From assembly GCA_963585895.1 (NCBI GenBank), contig OY757934.1:46482322-46546321 (forward strand): a stretch of 64,000 bases of DNA, written 5' to 3'. Origin of the DNA: Sepioteuthis lessoniana (taxonomy: Eukaryota; Mollusca; Cephalopoda; Myopsida; Loliginidae). The notes under the pieces were generated by a model, which worked only from the letters and a program-made list of their open reading frames with translations, was not told the origin of the DNA and searched no databases. This document shows positions 51,602 to 63,126 of the stretch, piece by piece (the first letter of the stretch is position 1; every line of letters begins with the position of its first letter). Position numbers and translations under genes: made by a program.

Positions 51602-51800
51602 CGGTCTTCTATGGTAATACTAATTAAAAAAAAACTTCCTTTTCAACTTTATATGGTTTATTTCATTTCATTCTAGTGTGTTTTTTTTATTTAAAAAGCC
51701 TCATTAAGTTCAACTGAAAATCAAAACTACATACATAAAATAAACGTAAATAGGATGACATACTGTAAATATCAATCCATCAATTAATCAGTCAATCAAA
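51602..51800 (+). mobile_element. SINE-C2 tail
   Basis: AAAATAAACGTAAATAGGAT, GACATACTGTAAATATCAAT and CCATCAATTAATCAGTCAATCA match the C2 tail seen at 40170-40220. Confidence 0.7.
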
Positions 51801-52605
51801 AAAATAACGTCTATATCCGGATGGTTTAGTTAGAAAAGTACAGCTTTTTTTCTTTTCTTTTCTTTTTTTGTGGATTTACCAAACAGGACAGAAGAATTTC
51901 CTTGTGATATTTTGTAGGGAACTCCAAACGTGCTAAAAAAAAAAAAACGCTGAAACTCTCGGCGTCTAAAACAGCTCTCTATCTGTGTCTCAGCTACAAC
52001 TAAAAAAACTGTCTTCCGTCGTGCAACACTTGATAATGTTAATCAATCAAGCCTTATACTAGGACAATTCAACTATGAAAAAAAGACTTAATTTTTGGTG
52101 CATAAATTTGGCTCAAGAAGCTAAAATTTTTGCACATGTTTTTGTGCATTTATCAACTAACCGGCGCATTCGCGTTATTTTTTTTTAAATTTTGAGATAC
52201 TTTTAAATATTTGACTTGCCGCGAAAACTTAGAAGGAACCAAATCAAAAATTAGTTTAGAAATCTTTTTCTTCCCAAAATATTTAAAATACAATTTCTTA
52301 GCCAATGAAATTCTTGGAGAAATCCTTATTTTTTTAAAATTTTATTTCGAGCTTACCTAAATAGTATAAATAATCGAGAAAATAAATGTTTCTTGGGGGT
52401 GTCTTCGTGGTGGACATTTGACTTCTGGTTCAAACATGGAAGTCTTAGTTTAGAAATTTTCTTAAAACGACATAGCGCATGCTTTTTAATTTTCTGAATT
52501 ATCTTTAACAAATGAACTTTCCGATTATTAAAACAACTTTTGCTGTTTTGATGAATTTGAGAAACGTATGAAGTTTAATCGGACAGGTATGTTGTATAAA
52601 GGTTT
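51801..52605. other. AT-rich non-coding
   Basis: No gene. A short SINE-B-like phrase (GGGGGTGTCTTCGTGGTGG) at 52395 without the rest of the element. Confidence 0.45.
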
Positions 52606-53174
52606 GGTTTAGTTTGTTGGTTTTTATGGCATATCAACCTTTGTAGGTTATTTAACGCCAAATCCATTTTTATGTAAATAATCTGTTCTATTGAAAACAG
52701 TTCAGTTTAGCATAAGTACACAGTTTAATCGGTAAAAACATTTCAATTTCAAACTATTTAAGCAGTTATATGTAATAATTCAGTTAAGTGTAAATACAGT
52801 TTTAATGTCGAAAAACAGTTCTATTTCAAATAATTCCTGTTAAGCATAAGCACGCAGTTTAAGTGTAAGTACGGTTTAATTGTCAAAAACGTTTCTATTT
52901 CAAGCTATTCAGTTTACTCAATTCATTTTAGCATAAGTATGCTGTTAGTTCTATTTACCCATAGATAGGGCCCTATCAGGTGCTACCACTCCGGGCCAGA
53001 GTGGACCTGGGAGCGATGGCAATGAAGGGGTACTCCGCATTCCCCAAAGCCCCAGCATCACTTGAACCTCACCATTAGATTGTTTAGTGTCATATCCAGG
53101 ACACTCGTTGGGGGGGTCTTACCCCTCTACAGAGGTGCAGTCAGTGTATTCTACAGCCTCAGCTGCCTGGGCAA
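52606..53174 (-). mobile_element. SINE-C (first of a head-to-tail dimer)
   Basis: Tail, several units, and a well-conserved reversed head (GCCCTATCAGGTGCTACCAC; AGCGATGGCAATGAAGGGGT) ending CCTCAGCTGCCTGGGCAA. Confidence 0.93.
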
Positions 53175-53616
53175 TACATAGTGTTAAATGTCAAACAGTT
53201 TTATTTCAGATAATTTAGTTCAGTATAAGTACACAGTTTAGACGTCAAAAACAGTTCTATTTCGAGTAATTCAGTTCAGCACTAGTACGCAGTTCCAATG
53301 TCAAAACAGTTCTATTTTAAACAATTCAGTTTAGCATAAATACGCAGTTTAAATGCAAAAATCAGTATAGTGAAAGAAGCACGGTTTTGTTCTATTTAAC
53401 CCATAGATAGGGCCCTATCAGGTGCTACCACTCCGGGCCAGAGTGGACCTGGGAGCAATGGCAATAAAGGGGTACTCCACATTCCCCAAAGCTCCAGCAT
53501 TGCTGGAACCTCACCATCAGATTGTTTAGTGTCATATCTAGGACACTCGTCGTGGGGGTCTTACCCCTCTGCAGAGAAGCAGTCGGTGTATTCTACAGCC
53601 CCGGCCGACTGGGCAA
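53175..53616 (-). mobile_element. SINE-C (second of dimer, lacks tail)
   Basis: Begins directly in internal units (TAAATGTCAAACAGTTTTAT) and ends CCCCGGCCGACTGGGCAA. The missing tail implies a head/unit duplication rather than independent insertion. Confidence 0.92.
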
Positions 53617-54377
53617 ATGTTGTATAAAGAAAACGGACAGAAAAATGCATAGAAATGGATGAGAAAAATTTATTATTAATATTTGTTTAGGTCAACCGAT
53701 GCGTTTCGATAAGATTATCTAAGATATGAAATTACCAAAATTTCAGGTCAAATAAATTCATAATTTCCACCCTGAAGATGACCTAAAATACTTTCTTCCT
53801 GATATTTTCGTAATTTCATATCTTTGATAAATTTCAATGGGTAATAGAGACATTGTTTCTGAATCTGATAGGAAACAATAAAATAACGTAACCATCTTTT
53901 ACATACCCTGATCAAGCAAGACTTTTTGTAAGTTGTACTTCTTCCACATATCGCTTGTTTATGGAACAATATATACATAGTTTTAGCCATTGGGAAATGC
54001 TTGTATAGTCTTTCTTTTAAATAATACCTGCAAGTATATTGTATATATAAAATGTTATACGTTCTTGGTGTGTATAAATGAATTTATTTTGACTTTCCTT
54101 CTGTTGAATTCAGTGTTAGTATATCACAAATATACTAATGCTAAAAATACCAACGCTTAAAGAGTGGAGATTCGACTAAAATGTCTTGCCAGCTACTAAT
54201 TATTTCAATCGTATTTTTTCTTTCAAATTCAACTCAGGTTCTCCATTTATTTCAAGAAAGGATATATTTTTCGTAAAACTCGCTATTTTTCCGTTATTTT
54301 TGTCTTTTTTGTATGTGAGTCATACGTGAGAAACTGACTGTCAACTGACGCTGTAGACTATGTTTGCGCAATTCTAA
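53617..54377. other. AT-rich non-coding
   Basis: Nothing recognised; the 80-codon minus-strand frame (53748-53990) shows no motif. Confidence 0.45.
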
Positions 54378-54473
54378 CTTGGATCTCTCTCTCTCTCTCT
54401 CTGATTCCCTGTTTCAATAATTTCATCTGTTCCTTTCCCTCACTTTTTCCTGTCTCCTTTGTTCAATATTCTC

Positions 54474-54504
<31 letters not shown>

Positions 54505-54660
54505 ACTCTCTCTTAATTGCTATCTCTGTTTTTGTCTTTGCGTCTCTTTCCCAGGCTCTCTGTCTCCGCCTCTGTCTCTGTGTGTATGTCTCTCTCTCTC
54601 TCTCGCTCTCTTTGTCACTATCTTTCTTTCTCTCTCTCTCTCTCTCTGGCTCCCCCTTCT
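54378..54660. repeat. Polypyrimidine (CT)n-rich region
   Basis: Several (TC)n blocks with TTTC/TGTC interruptions; pyrimidine strand on plus. Leu-Ser frames are artefacts. Confidence 0.9.
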
Positions 54661-55130
54661 CTCTCAATTTTCCTTCTTCTCACTTCTTTGTCTTTCTTTG
54701 TCTCCCAGATATCGCCAAAATATCGGATATCTCCATTTGATTATTAACATTACTCCGTTAATCTGATTCTTCTGTCATATTTCTCCGCAAAATTCCAATT
54801 ATTCTTCTTGCAATGAACTTCTCAGTGCAAAAGTGAGAATTCTTCAGAACTGAATCATTGAAATAATTATGAGAAAGACTAACAAGACATTATGGCGTTG
54901 CCTGGGAAAAAAATTACCGAGAATGGATAGTCTTATGGAAGTCCCTCGAAACGAAGACGATTCCATCTATCAAATAGATAAAATTGGTTATTTATAAGCG
55001 CGTTGCTGGTAGAATGCTAGTGGGACCGTATCCCCAAATTCACGTTGGATAAAGAACACACAAACAAACCAGATTTTTCTTCATAGCTTATAAATATATG
55101 CCAGGAAATTTTTAAAAGAAGGCTTACATT
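54661..55130. other. Non-coding, unassigned
   Basis: Nothing recognised. Confidence 0.45.
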
Positions 55131-55455
55131 TCAAGTCCTGGCGGTAACACCCCACAAGACACCAACTATACGGCCACCTGCCTCCCATCACGAAAACTAT
55201 CCAAGTTAGACAAACCAGACATGCAGGACACTGCTGGAGAAGCAGGGACGAGCTCATAAGTGATTTACTCCTATGGACCCCCACATATGGCCGGGCAAAA
55301 GCAGGACTGCCAGCTCGAACATACATTCAGCAGCTATGTGAGGATACGGGATGTGGCCCTGAAGACCTGCCAGAGGCGATGAACGATAGGGAGAAGTGGT
55401 GAGAGAGGGTCAGGTATATCCGTGCTAGCGGCACGACATGATGATGACGATGATG
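55131..55455 (+). mobile_element. LINE 3' fragment with GATGAT tail
   Basis: Starts at AAGTCCTGGCGGTAACACCC and matches the last 325 bp of the 44-45.8 kb family to GCACGACATGATGATGACGA. Little diverged. Confidence 0.92.
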
Positions 55456-55649
55456 ACATTTCTATGAGACCTCTTTTATGATATGATTTCAAACGGTCTT
55501 TTCTTGTTCCATATTTTGTCAACATATTCTTGGAATCTTTTCCAATTACTCACGATAATATATTTTTGACTTTTCTAATAAAGGTCCTCCCATAGAATTG
55601 TTGCTATTTTTATCACCTGTGGAATATCTCACTGATGTAAAGACCGGAA

Positions 55650-55930
55650 TGGTGCCCGTGGTGTAATGGTTATCGTCGTAGGAAATGGACACGGTGACAC
55701 GAGTTCAAATCCTAGACGAGACTGATTGAATTTCACATAGCACTAATACCCCTGGGAAAGGTAAGAATCCAATTATTCTCTCTACAGCTATAGGTAAATA
55801 GTAGGGCAGACTAGGTTCTTCAGCCTTGGTGAGGCAGGAAGAGAAGGAAAACCCTGAATTCAAACCTGTTAAACTCCGCTTAAAAATTGACTTTGTGTCA
55901 TATCCTGCCCGAGCGGTGGGGATGATAAAT
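55650..55930 (+). mobile_element. SINE-A
   Basis: GGTGCCCGTGGTGTAATGGT to GAGCGGTGGGGATGATAAAT; the GCAACTAGTCTAG block is shortened. Confidence 0.93.
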
Positions 55931-55985
55931 ATGGAACGGAGAACAGGTAGAGTCTATTTGAAATTATCACAACATAAAAGAAGTA

Positions 55986-56193
55986 ACGTAATTAACGTAA
56001 CGGTTATTGTCATAAAAATGGAATGGGCGCCTCGAGTTCAAATCCCAAAGGAGGATGTTTGTATTTCACTTTGCATTTATACCCTCTGGAAAGGCATGAA
56101 TCTCTCTGTTCTCCCTCCAGCAATACGTACATAGGAGAGTAGACTGGATTCTTTAGTCTTGGTAAGGCAACCTATCAAGGAAAAGGAAACCTC
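55986..56193 (+). mobile_element. SINE-A, diverged, 3'-truncated
   Basis: AACGTAACGGTTATTGTCAT, CGAGTTCAAATCCCAAAGGA, TTCTCCCTCCAGCAATACGT and GGCAACCTATCAAGGAAAAG. Confidence 0.75.
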
Positions 56194-56439
56194 CACTATA
56201 TATTTGGTTTGGTTTATAATAGCTATAGTTTATGGAAATTTTTAAAAGTATGACCCGTGTAAAAATCATCTGAATCTTTTATTTGTGTATTTCTGGTGCA
56301 TTTTTAAAATCAGAGTAAATCTTTTCAAACTATAAATTTGAATCAAGTTTAAAAATCTGTTTAAAATTTCTCTTATCATACCGATCAAGCGAGGCTGAAA
56401 GCACCGATTCCCTCTAGATCACCAACGTCACCAAACCAA
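56194..56439. other. AT-rich non-coding
   Basis: Nothing recognised. Confidence 0.4.
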
Positions 56440-56885
56440 AGCTTTTTAAATAAAAGCAATCTTGCTAATCGATAATATCCCCCACTCTGCATGACAATCA
56501 CACACATGCCTCAGAAAAAGGGAGACAATCGTATCATTTAGGTGGACATCTTTACCGCATCCTCAATACTCACTAGATTTAGCACCTTCAGATTATCATC
56601 TCTTTGGCCCCATGAAAGAAGGTTCAAGAGGCAAACATTATGTCAGTGACGAGAAGTTGAAAACTGCTCTAAAGATGTAGTTCAAAGAACAGTCAACAGA
56701 ATTTTACGTGGCAGGGATACATGCGTTTATTTGAAGGTGGAAAATTGCTGTTGAGAGAAGTGGTAACTATGTTGGGAAGTAGGGATGTGATCCACAGACA
56801 ACCAGCTTCATTTTGATACGTGATACATATTCCTGAGTCGGTAATTATTCCTGCACTATAGAAAAAGGAATTACTTTTTGTCTCA
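56440..56885 (+). pseudogene. Mariner transposase C-terminal fragment, third lineage
   Basis: Reading frames yield LHDN-THASEK, then YSLDLAPSDYHLFGPMKEG (the SPD-LAPSD motif carrying the last catalytic Asp, with Pro to Leu), EELKT-like, STEFY, and AVERSG-YV tail, then a 3' end GAAAAAGGAATTACTTTTTG similar to 41715-41740. Stops and indels throughout. Same family as 41700-42010. Confidence 0.8.
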
Positions 56886-57085
56886 TCCTTGTATAAAATG
56901 CGTTAGGTTTTAGTTTAATATTCAATGCAAATTAAAAACATTTTGTTCTATAACTTGTGCTCAGTAAGATGATTGTGCAATACACTTTTATCTATCTAGT
57001 TTTCCATGAATGAAGACCCAACAAATGATATTAAAAAATTTCAATGGTTTGCTTTTTTTGTAATCTTTTACAATTTTTAAATTGA
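56886..57085. other. AT-rich non-coding
   Basis: Nothing recognised. Confidence 0.4.
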
Positions 57086-57210
57086 CCATCTATATAATAA
57101 AACAATAGCATATAATAAAACAATAGCATAAAATAAAACAATAGCATATAATAAAATAATAGCATATAATAAAACAATAGCATATAATAAAACAATAGCA
57201 TATTACGGTA
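57086..57210. repeat. 18-bp minisatellite
   Basis: Six to seven copies of ATAATAAAACAATAGCAT. The unit is a multiple of three, which keeps a MLLFYY-repeat frame open on the minus strand; not a gene. Confidence 0.95.
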
Positions 57211-58009
57211 GCATATTACGAATTCTGTTTTGAATATATTTTTCATTTATTGTATCTAATACAAAAAAGTTCAAGTTTATATGGATTATTATGAAAATAG
57301 TAAAATTTTTAAGCCAGCTCGTAAGCAAAACCCAGTAGAAATCAGATATTTCCGTTCATTTTTGCAGACGATGACATTAAACACTCAAAAATTGCTAAAG
57401 CTAGGAATTTAATATTTTTTTATTTCCGTCTTACTACATCAAACGCCAGCTTTCTCGTCAAGTTGAACGTTGATTTTCTAAAAAAAAAAAAAAAAAGTTT
57501 TAAAAACTGCCCTAGAGTGCTATATCAAAGTAAACTTAGTGAATAACATTAAAGTGTCATGACTTACGGTCAAGTCACGCTGAAAGTATCAGTTCTCACG
57601 AGATCAACAAAGTTAAGCAGTGATGAACCGATTTAACGCGAACATATGTGACCATTTAAGCAACATTGAACACTGTATGCAACCTGAAGTCTGTGTGCTG
57701 TATCTAAGCCAAGCTTAGTAAATAACAACATTACCGTGTCGTAGATTTTGTTGTCACTTCTTCGCTACTTTATGTAAAATAAATGTCAAAAGGGAATGCT
57801 GATTCTTTATTTAACCAAATGAAAAACGAAGTTTCTTCAGTGCTTAATTGAACTTGAATTACTAAAAAAAATTTTTTCTATAAAAATGTTCATTTTGTAG
57901 GAAACTATTTTTTCAATGGTAAATAATATTTGTTGTTAATTCTGTGGAGAAGTTTAGGGTTAGGGCTTAAGTCAACAAATTAAAAACAGCTTGGTATTTT
58001 TTATTTATT
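57211..58009. other. AT-rich non-coding
   Basis: No gene or known repeat recognised. Confidence 0.45.
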
Positions 58010-58500
58010 TATGTAATATAATGGCCGAGGGATTTCGGTTTCTGCTTTTGGGTTTAGTTAGGCTGAGAACCTTTCGGCTCAGCACATGGGTTAGTTAGGT
58101 GCAACATTAATACAGGTGTTCACGCACGCTCGGGAGCAGAGAGGACGTATCACTCAGAGATGTCACAATAGCCCGAGATGGGAAACGAGGGTTACAGAGT
58201 GCAGGTGACGTCACGCACCGGAAGCGCGTGGAGGATTTGGGGAGATTTTGAAAAAGTCAGTTGGTAGAGTTGAGATGAGATCTGCCTTGGGGGAAGACGG
58301 TTGGCTTTCGCACGCTCGCGGAGACTTTTGTGGCGGGTGCTACACGAGATGGGGGAGTAGATGAAAAGTTCGGAATAGAAAGATTGTGCCTCTCTCTCCT
58401 TATGTCGAAAAACCTTTAAACTCAAAGGTAATAAAAAACAAGTTTCGTACCTGAACAAAAAAGTCGTTACGTGTTTTTCGAATTTCGAGATTCCTATGTT
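58010..58500. promoter_or_regulatory. GC- and CpG-richer block, promoter- or LTR-like
   Basis: CpGs are dense at 58120-58345, unlike the surrounding AT-rich DNA. It contains the CREB-type palindrome TGACGTCA (58206-58213), CACCGGAAGCG (Ets-like), GCACGCTCGCGG, then AAAGGTAATAAAAAACAAG, which can be read either as a splice donor (AAAG|GTAATA) or as an LTR polyadenylation signal. No 4-6 bp duplication with TG/CA ends was found, and no downstream exon is evident. Function unproven. Confidence 0.35.
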
Positions 58501-58749
58501 CTATCTTTATGGACATTCGATGTACGTTTCACACATAGCCATATCATAGCTATGGTACATTTATTTATTCATTTATTGGCTAGTTTAGATTAAGTTTAAG
58601 CAAAAAATAATCAGGAGTTAATATTTTGAGAATTTTATATCTCTTGTGTGGTGAATGAAAATTCCTAATATGTTGCTGTAATTTGAAGAGTTAGATAAAA
58701 CAAAACCAAATCAATAAATGGAGCAAATATTGTTTTTTTTAAATTCTCT
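58501..58749. other. AT-rich non-coding
   Basis: Nothing recognised. Confidence 0.4.
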
Positions 58750-59320
58750 TATCCAGTCGGTTGGGGCTGTAGAATCCGCTGGCTACACCTCTGCAGAGGG
58801 GTAAGACCTCCTTCCCCAGTGAGTATCCTGAATATGATATTAAACAGTCTGATGATGAGTTCCGAGCAATTCTGGGGCTTTAGGGAATACGGAGCACCCC
58901 TTCATTGCCATTGCTCCCAGGTCCACTCTGGCCCGGCATGGTGGCACCTGATAGTGCCATATCTTTGGCTTAAATAGAACTAACGGCATACTTATGCTAA
59001 ACCGAATTGTTTGATTAAACTAAATAGCTTAAAATAGAAATGTTTTGGCAATTAAATCGTATTTACATTTAAACTGCGTGCTTAAGCTAACCTGAATTAT
59101 TCGAAATTGAACTGTTTTTGACATTGAAACTGTACTTACACTAAACTGAATTGTTATATATAACTGCTTGAATTAACTGAAAAGTTTGAAATAGAAATAT
59201 TTTTGACAAACTGTGTACTCATGCTAAACTGAATTGTTTGAAATAGAACTGATTATTTCCCTAAAAATGGATTTGGTGTTAAATAACCTACAAAGGTTGA
59301 TATGCCATTAAACCAAACCA
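58750..59320 (+). mobile_element. SINE-C, full length
   Basis: Head CAGTCGGTTGGGGCTGTAGA, conserved block GCTCCCAGGTCCACTCTGGC, about four to five internal units, tail TAACCTACAAAGGTTGATAT and AAACCAAACC terminus. Confidence 0.93.
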
Positions 59321-59577
59321 AAAAAAAAAAAAAATTAAAATTCTTTCGACGCAGTCATTGTTGCATGCTCTTTCAAGAAAATGAAAAAAAAAAAGGCTTA
59401 ACCAATAGAAAAATAATGGTTGGTTCCGTTTACAAATACTCCCACGTTAAGTACACGACAAAACTAAAAGAACAAAAAAAGCCTCTATCAGTGTATATAT
59501 ATGTATATATATATTGTTCAAAAATATAATTTAGGAATAGTATTCCATTTTCATTTCACTTACATTTCTATTTCACT
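59321..59577. other. A-rich non-coding
   Basis: Poly-A blocks after the SINE-C end; no gene. Confidence 0.45.
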
Positions 59578-59818
59578 GGCCATTGGCCTAACTAGTAGAG
59601 TGTTCGCCAATAGTCCTTGGTATGAACCCTGGTTGAGTCATACCAAAGACTCAAAAATGGTACTTGATGTCGCCTTGCTTAACACTCAGCATTATAAGAT
59701 AAGTATCAAGGGTAAGGTGGAGCAATCCATGGAATGGAGTTGCGCCCACTCCTCCATCTCGGTGTAGTAGCTGTTGAAAAAGGAGTGTTCGGGTCACCCT
59801 CGACTAGGGTTGCCAACT
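59578..59818 (+). mobile_element. SINE-D
   Basis: GGCCATTGGCCTAACTAGTA (A box), a degraded B box (GTATGAACCCTGGTTGAG), body and GACTAGGGTTGCCAAC end. Confidence 0.87.
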
Positions 59819-60410
59819 ATTCCATTTCCATAATAGATCTATTTCGCTTATTCAAACTCGTCAGGTAGAATTCAAATGGAATTTTGTTACTTTATTTCCG
59901 TTAAATAGCCTATATTTGTCTCTGTCTCCCACCAGACAGAACTTGACACAAGGTCAAATGACCGACGGTCGAATTATAGGGGGAAGTATGGAGAGGAAGA
60001 TGGATCACGGGGCGAGGTTCGAACGCTGTTTGACTATGCTGGTTTTCGCCCTACTTAGTGCAATGTGGGCCTGATGAACCTAGCTAGACATTGTCCCAAA
60101 CATGGGTCCAGGCACGGTTGTCTGATTCCAGCTTAAACTGGACAGCAAGGCCCAGTGCTATACAAAGATGTCAAAGGTGTCAGTAATGCAGCTCACCCAA
60201 CTTAAGGTGGCTCAGCCGATGCCGGGGGCCTTTCAGCCTCAAGTCTGCCTTACATGGACAATGCTCCGTCCGACACGAATGACAGACAGCGAGGGCAAAG
60301 CAAACAGCAAATTAATGCCGTCGGCCTTATTCCCGTAACAAAGATTTTCCTTTAAATAGCCGTGCATTGAGTACTCTTTCTTTGGATATTCAAAGTCATT
60401 ATTTACTTGA
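59819..60410. other. Non-coding, unassigned
   Basis: 59920-60320 is GC-richer than average, with a B-box-like GAGGTTCGAACGCTG at 60013, but no A box or family match; possibly another old repeat. Confidence 0.4.
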
Positions 60411-60630
60411 TACATCATCATCATCATCATCATCATGTCGTGCTGCTAGCACGGATAACCCTTACCCTCTCTAACCATTTCTCCCTGGTAGGTCTTCAGG
60501 GCCACATCACGTATCCTCACATAGCTGCTGAATGTATGTTCGAGCCGGTCGTCCTGCTTTTGCCCGGCCATATATGGGGTCCATAGAAGCACATCACTTA
60601 TGAGCTCGTCCCTTTTCCAGCGTGCAACTC
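60411..60630 (-). mobile_element. LINE 3' end with (ATC)n tail
   Basis: Starts with the reversed tail (ATCATCATCATCATCATCAT), GTCGTGCTGCTAGCACGGAT, then the terminal 200 bp of the family; diverges at about 60630. Confidence 0.9.
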
Positions 60631-61093
60631 AGAAGCAACAATTGATAGATACAACTTTATCGAAACCCACGACTTATCTTTTTCTTCGGGCTTTTTGGTG
60701 GTTCTGTTGAACGCGTCCGTCCCCAATTCCAGTTCTTAAACCGATTCTCGTCAAGACTCTCAAGAACGACCGTGTTGCTGCGAACCATTCAGTGGTTCTA
60801 CAATGCAGCATCGGGTGGTGATCAACAAAATTAACGGCTCATGTTCGCCAGCCCTTCGACCAGGCAACAACAATACCCTTATCTTATAAGCGTAACAGCA
60901 GGGTTGATTACCCGGCGCTTGAAGCCTGCCTGAAAAAGAATGCTGAAGAAACTTAGCAATTTCAATTCTCCCCCACCGAGAGGCTTGCTTCCTGCTGACT
61001 GACGTTGACATTCTGACCTCATGGAGAATTAAATGACTACCTCTTGATCGAACACGCTTTAAACCGTCGACAGTTTACTTTTTTTTACTTACG
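60631..61093. other. GC-moderate unassigned block
   Basis: Compositionally distinct from flanks; no motif, ends or duplication recognised. Confidence 0.35.
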
Positions 61094-61105
61094 TAGAGCT
61101 CGCGA

Positions 61106-61366
61106 CATTGGCCTAGCGGTTAGAGTGTTCGCCAATGGCTCGGGAGCCCTGGGTTCAATCCCAGGTCGAGTCATTCCAAAGACTCAAAAAATGGTACTTG
61201 ATGCCTCCTTGCTTAACACTCAGCATTATAAGGTACGGATCAAGGGTAAAGTAGAGCAATCCAGGGAAGGAGTAGCGCCCTCCCCTACGCCTTGGTGTAG
61301 TAGCTATCGAAAAGGGAGCCTTCGGGTTACCCTCGACTATGGTCGCCAACTTTACTTACTTTGATT
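61106..61366 (+). mobile_element. SINE-D, best-preserved copy, with 12-bp target duplication
   Basis: TAGAGCTCGCGA at 61094-61105 and 61367-61378. A box TTGGCCTAGCGGTTAGAGTG, B box GGGTTCAATCCCAGG, then GGTACTTGATGCCTCCTTGC and end CTATGGTCGCCAACTTTACT. This serves as the reference for family D. Confidence 0.95.
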
Positions 61367-61483
61367 TAGAGCTCGCGAGCCTGGGTATCTTCATTGTCCT
61401 TCCAACTTCTGATATTTGGTCAGCTTGCTTTTATGAACCTCTTTCTGCTGTCCCTCCTAGAGCACTGTTAGTTCCTACATGAT

Positions 61484-61510
61484 TATATATATATATATAT
61501 ATATATATAT
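61484..61510. repeat. (TA)n microsatellite
   Basis: TA dinucleotides. Confidence 0.95.
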
Positions 61511-61612
61511 TATGGTCGTTCAAAAGCCTTACCCGGATTTTCGAAAATACCTTTCATCTTTGGACAGGCCTCTCCTGCACAGATATTAAGACAGAAATCT
61601 GAATTAGTTCTT

Positions 61613-61858
61613 CTGGTTTTGATTAGGTTTCTTTGTTTAATGGCATATCAACTTTTGTATGTTATTTAATGCCAAAGCGATTCTCCTAAAAGAAAAGTAG
61701 TGGTATTATTTAACCCATAGGAGGGAGGATAAGGGGGTTCATGCCTTTCCCAAGGGTATTTGCCCGAAATTGAACGTAATAGCGCGACTAGAGTACGAAC
61801 TCGCTTACTACGATTCCTCAGTTTATCGTTTTAACCATTACACCACGAAGACCCCCAC
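61613..61858 (-). mobile_element. SINE-B, full length
   Basis: From GGTTTCTTTGTTTAATGGCA to the reversed head (CGTTTTAACCATTACACCAC). TTCTGGTTTTGATTA before and TTCTGGTTTTATTA after form a probable target duplication. Confidence 0.92.
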
Positions 61859-62343
61859 CTTTTTCTGGTTTTATTAAAAAAGATAGTTTGTTGCTATAAT
61901 AAAAATGTTCAGCTCTTGTTCTTCTTTCTGGATGAGGCTTATAAATTTTTGAACGACTCATATATATGTGGTGGGGAGTGATTCGTGAATTGTCAACATT
62001 TCCAGTTACTAATTTTGCGCATGTTCTTTGTTTCAGGTATAGTCTACTGTGCAGCAAGCTTGACTCAATTGGGCGCTGCGAGGAAAGTAGCAACGTGACG
62101 CAATTTACTCCTCCAGAAATTTGGAAAAGGCATCCTATACTGCATCGCATTCACCACGGAAGCGCTAATATGAAAATTTCAGAGTTTAGTTGTCAGTCTG
62201 AAGACAGTGCGCAGGATTCAAAAAGTGTTGGATGAGTCCAATGGTCATTACGAAGGTACAGCAGCCCGGAGGCCTCACTCTGATCGTTCTGATATGGAGA
62301 GAACTCCCGAATTTCTTGATGAGATCCAAGCCATGATTATTGT

Positions 62344-62575
62344 TGTTTCGTGGTAAGGAAGATATACTCAATGAAATAGAGTTAATTATTTATTAACTCA
62401 AGTGGTACAGTCCAACAAATATTTAAGTCTCGCGTTGTGGTTGTTACGTCCTAAGTTGGTCTTACTACTGACCGAGATCTTTCAGAACTCTCGTGCTTAA
62501 GAAACATGATATCTTTTATACTTCCACGATACCGGAAATCACGTGGAACGAGCCACTATACAACAATTGTCAACG
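62344..62575. mobile_element. Short solo LTR (TGTT...AACA, ATTGT duplication)
   Basis: Starts TGTTTCGTGG and ends CTATACAACA, with ATTGT immediately outside both ends (62339-62343, 62576-62580). Removing it and one ATTGT restores continuity of the transposase frame (QAMI...NDPKKSI). TG/CA ends with a 5-bp duplication fit an LTR retrotransposon with a small LTR. Confidence 0.78.
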
Positions 62576-62768
62576 ATCCCAAAAAGTCAATTTGATCAAA
62601 TGCCAGGGGCATGGGAGTTTCATTCTTATCATGCAGAGAGCACTCAAAAACTTTCGATATTTCTCATACAAAATAAGAAAGAGTTAATTTTTATCACAGA
62701 CCATGAAGGACAAGAAGAAAGACCGCGCTGCAAAACTTTTGAACAAACTCAAGCATTCCCTCCAAGCG

Positions 62769-63126
62769 ATGGCTCAGTCGGCTGGGGCTGCAGAACAGAC
62801 CGACTGCATCTCAGCAGAAGGATAAGACTCACACAATGAATGTTTTGTGTATGAGATTAAACGATCTGATGGTGAGGCTCCAGTAATCCTGGAGCTTTGG
62901 GGGATGCAGAGTACTCCTTTGTTGCCATCGCTCCCAGGTCCACTTTGGCCTGGAGTGATAGTACCTGATAGGGTACTATCTATTGGTCAAATAGTACTAA
63001 GCTGATGTATTTATGCTAAACTGAATCGTTTGAAATAGAACTGATTATATGTATAAGAATGGATTTGGCATTAAATAACCAATGATGGTTGATATGCCAT
63101 CAAACCAAACCAAGCCAAGCCAATCC
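62769..63126 (+). mobile_element. SINE-C, short form, in transposase pseudogene
   Basis: CTCAGTCGGCTGGGGCTGCA, a single internal unit (TATGCTAAACTGAATCGTTT), tail TGGTTGATATGCCATCAAAC. An imperfect duplication (GCATTCCCTCCAAGCGA / CCAATCCCTCCCACCGA) flanks it, suggesting an old insertion. Confidence 0.9.

Noticed and set aside
57031-57246. MLLFYY-repeat frame
   Set aside because: Translation of an 18-bp AT-rich minisatellite, again a multiple of three.
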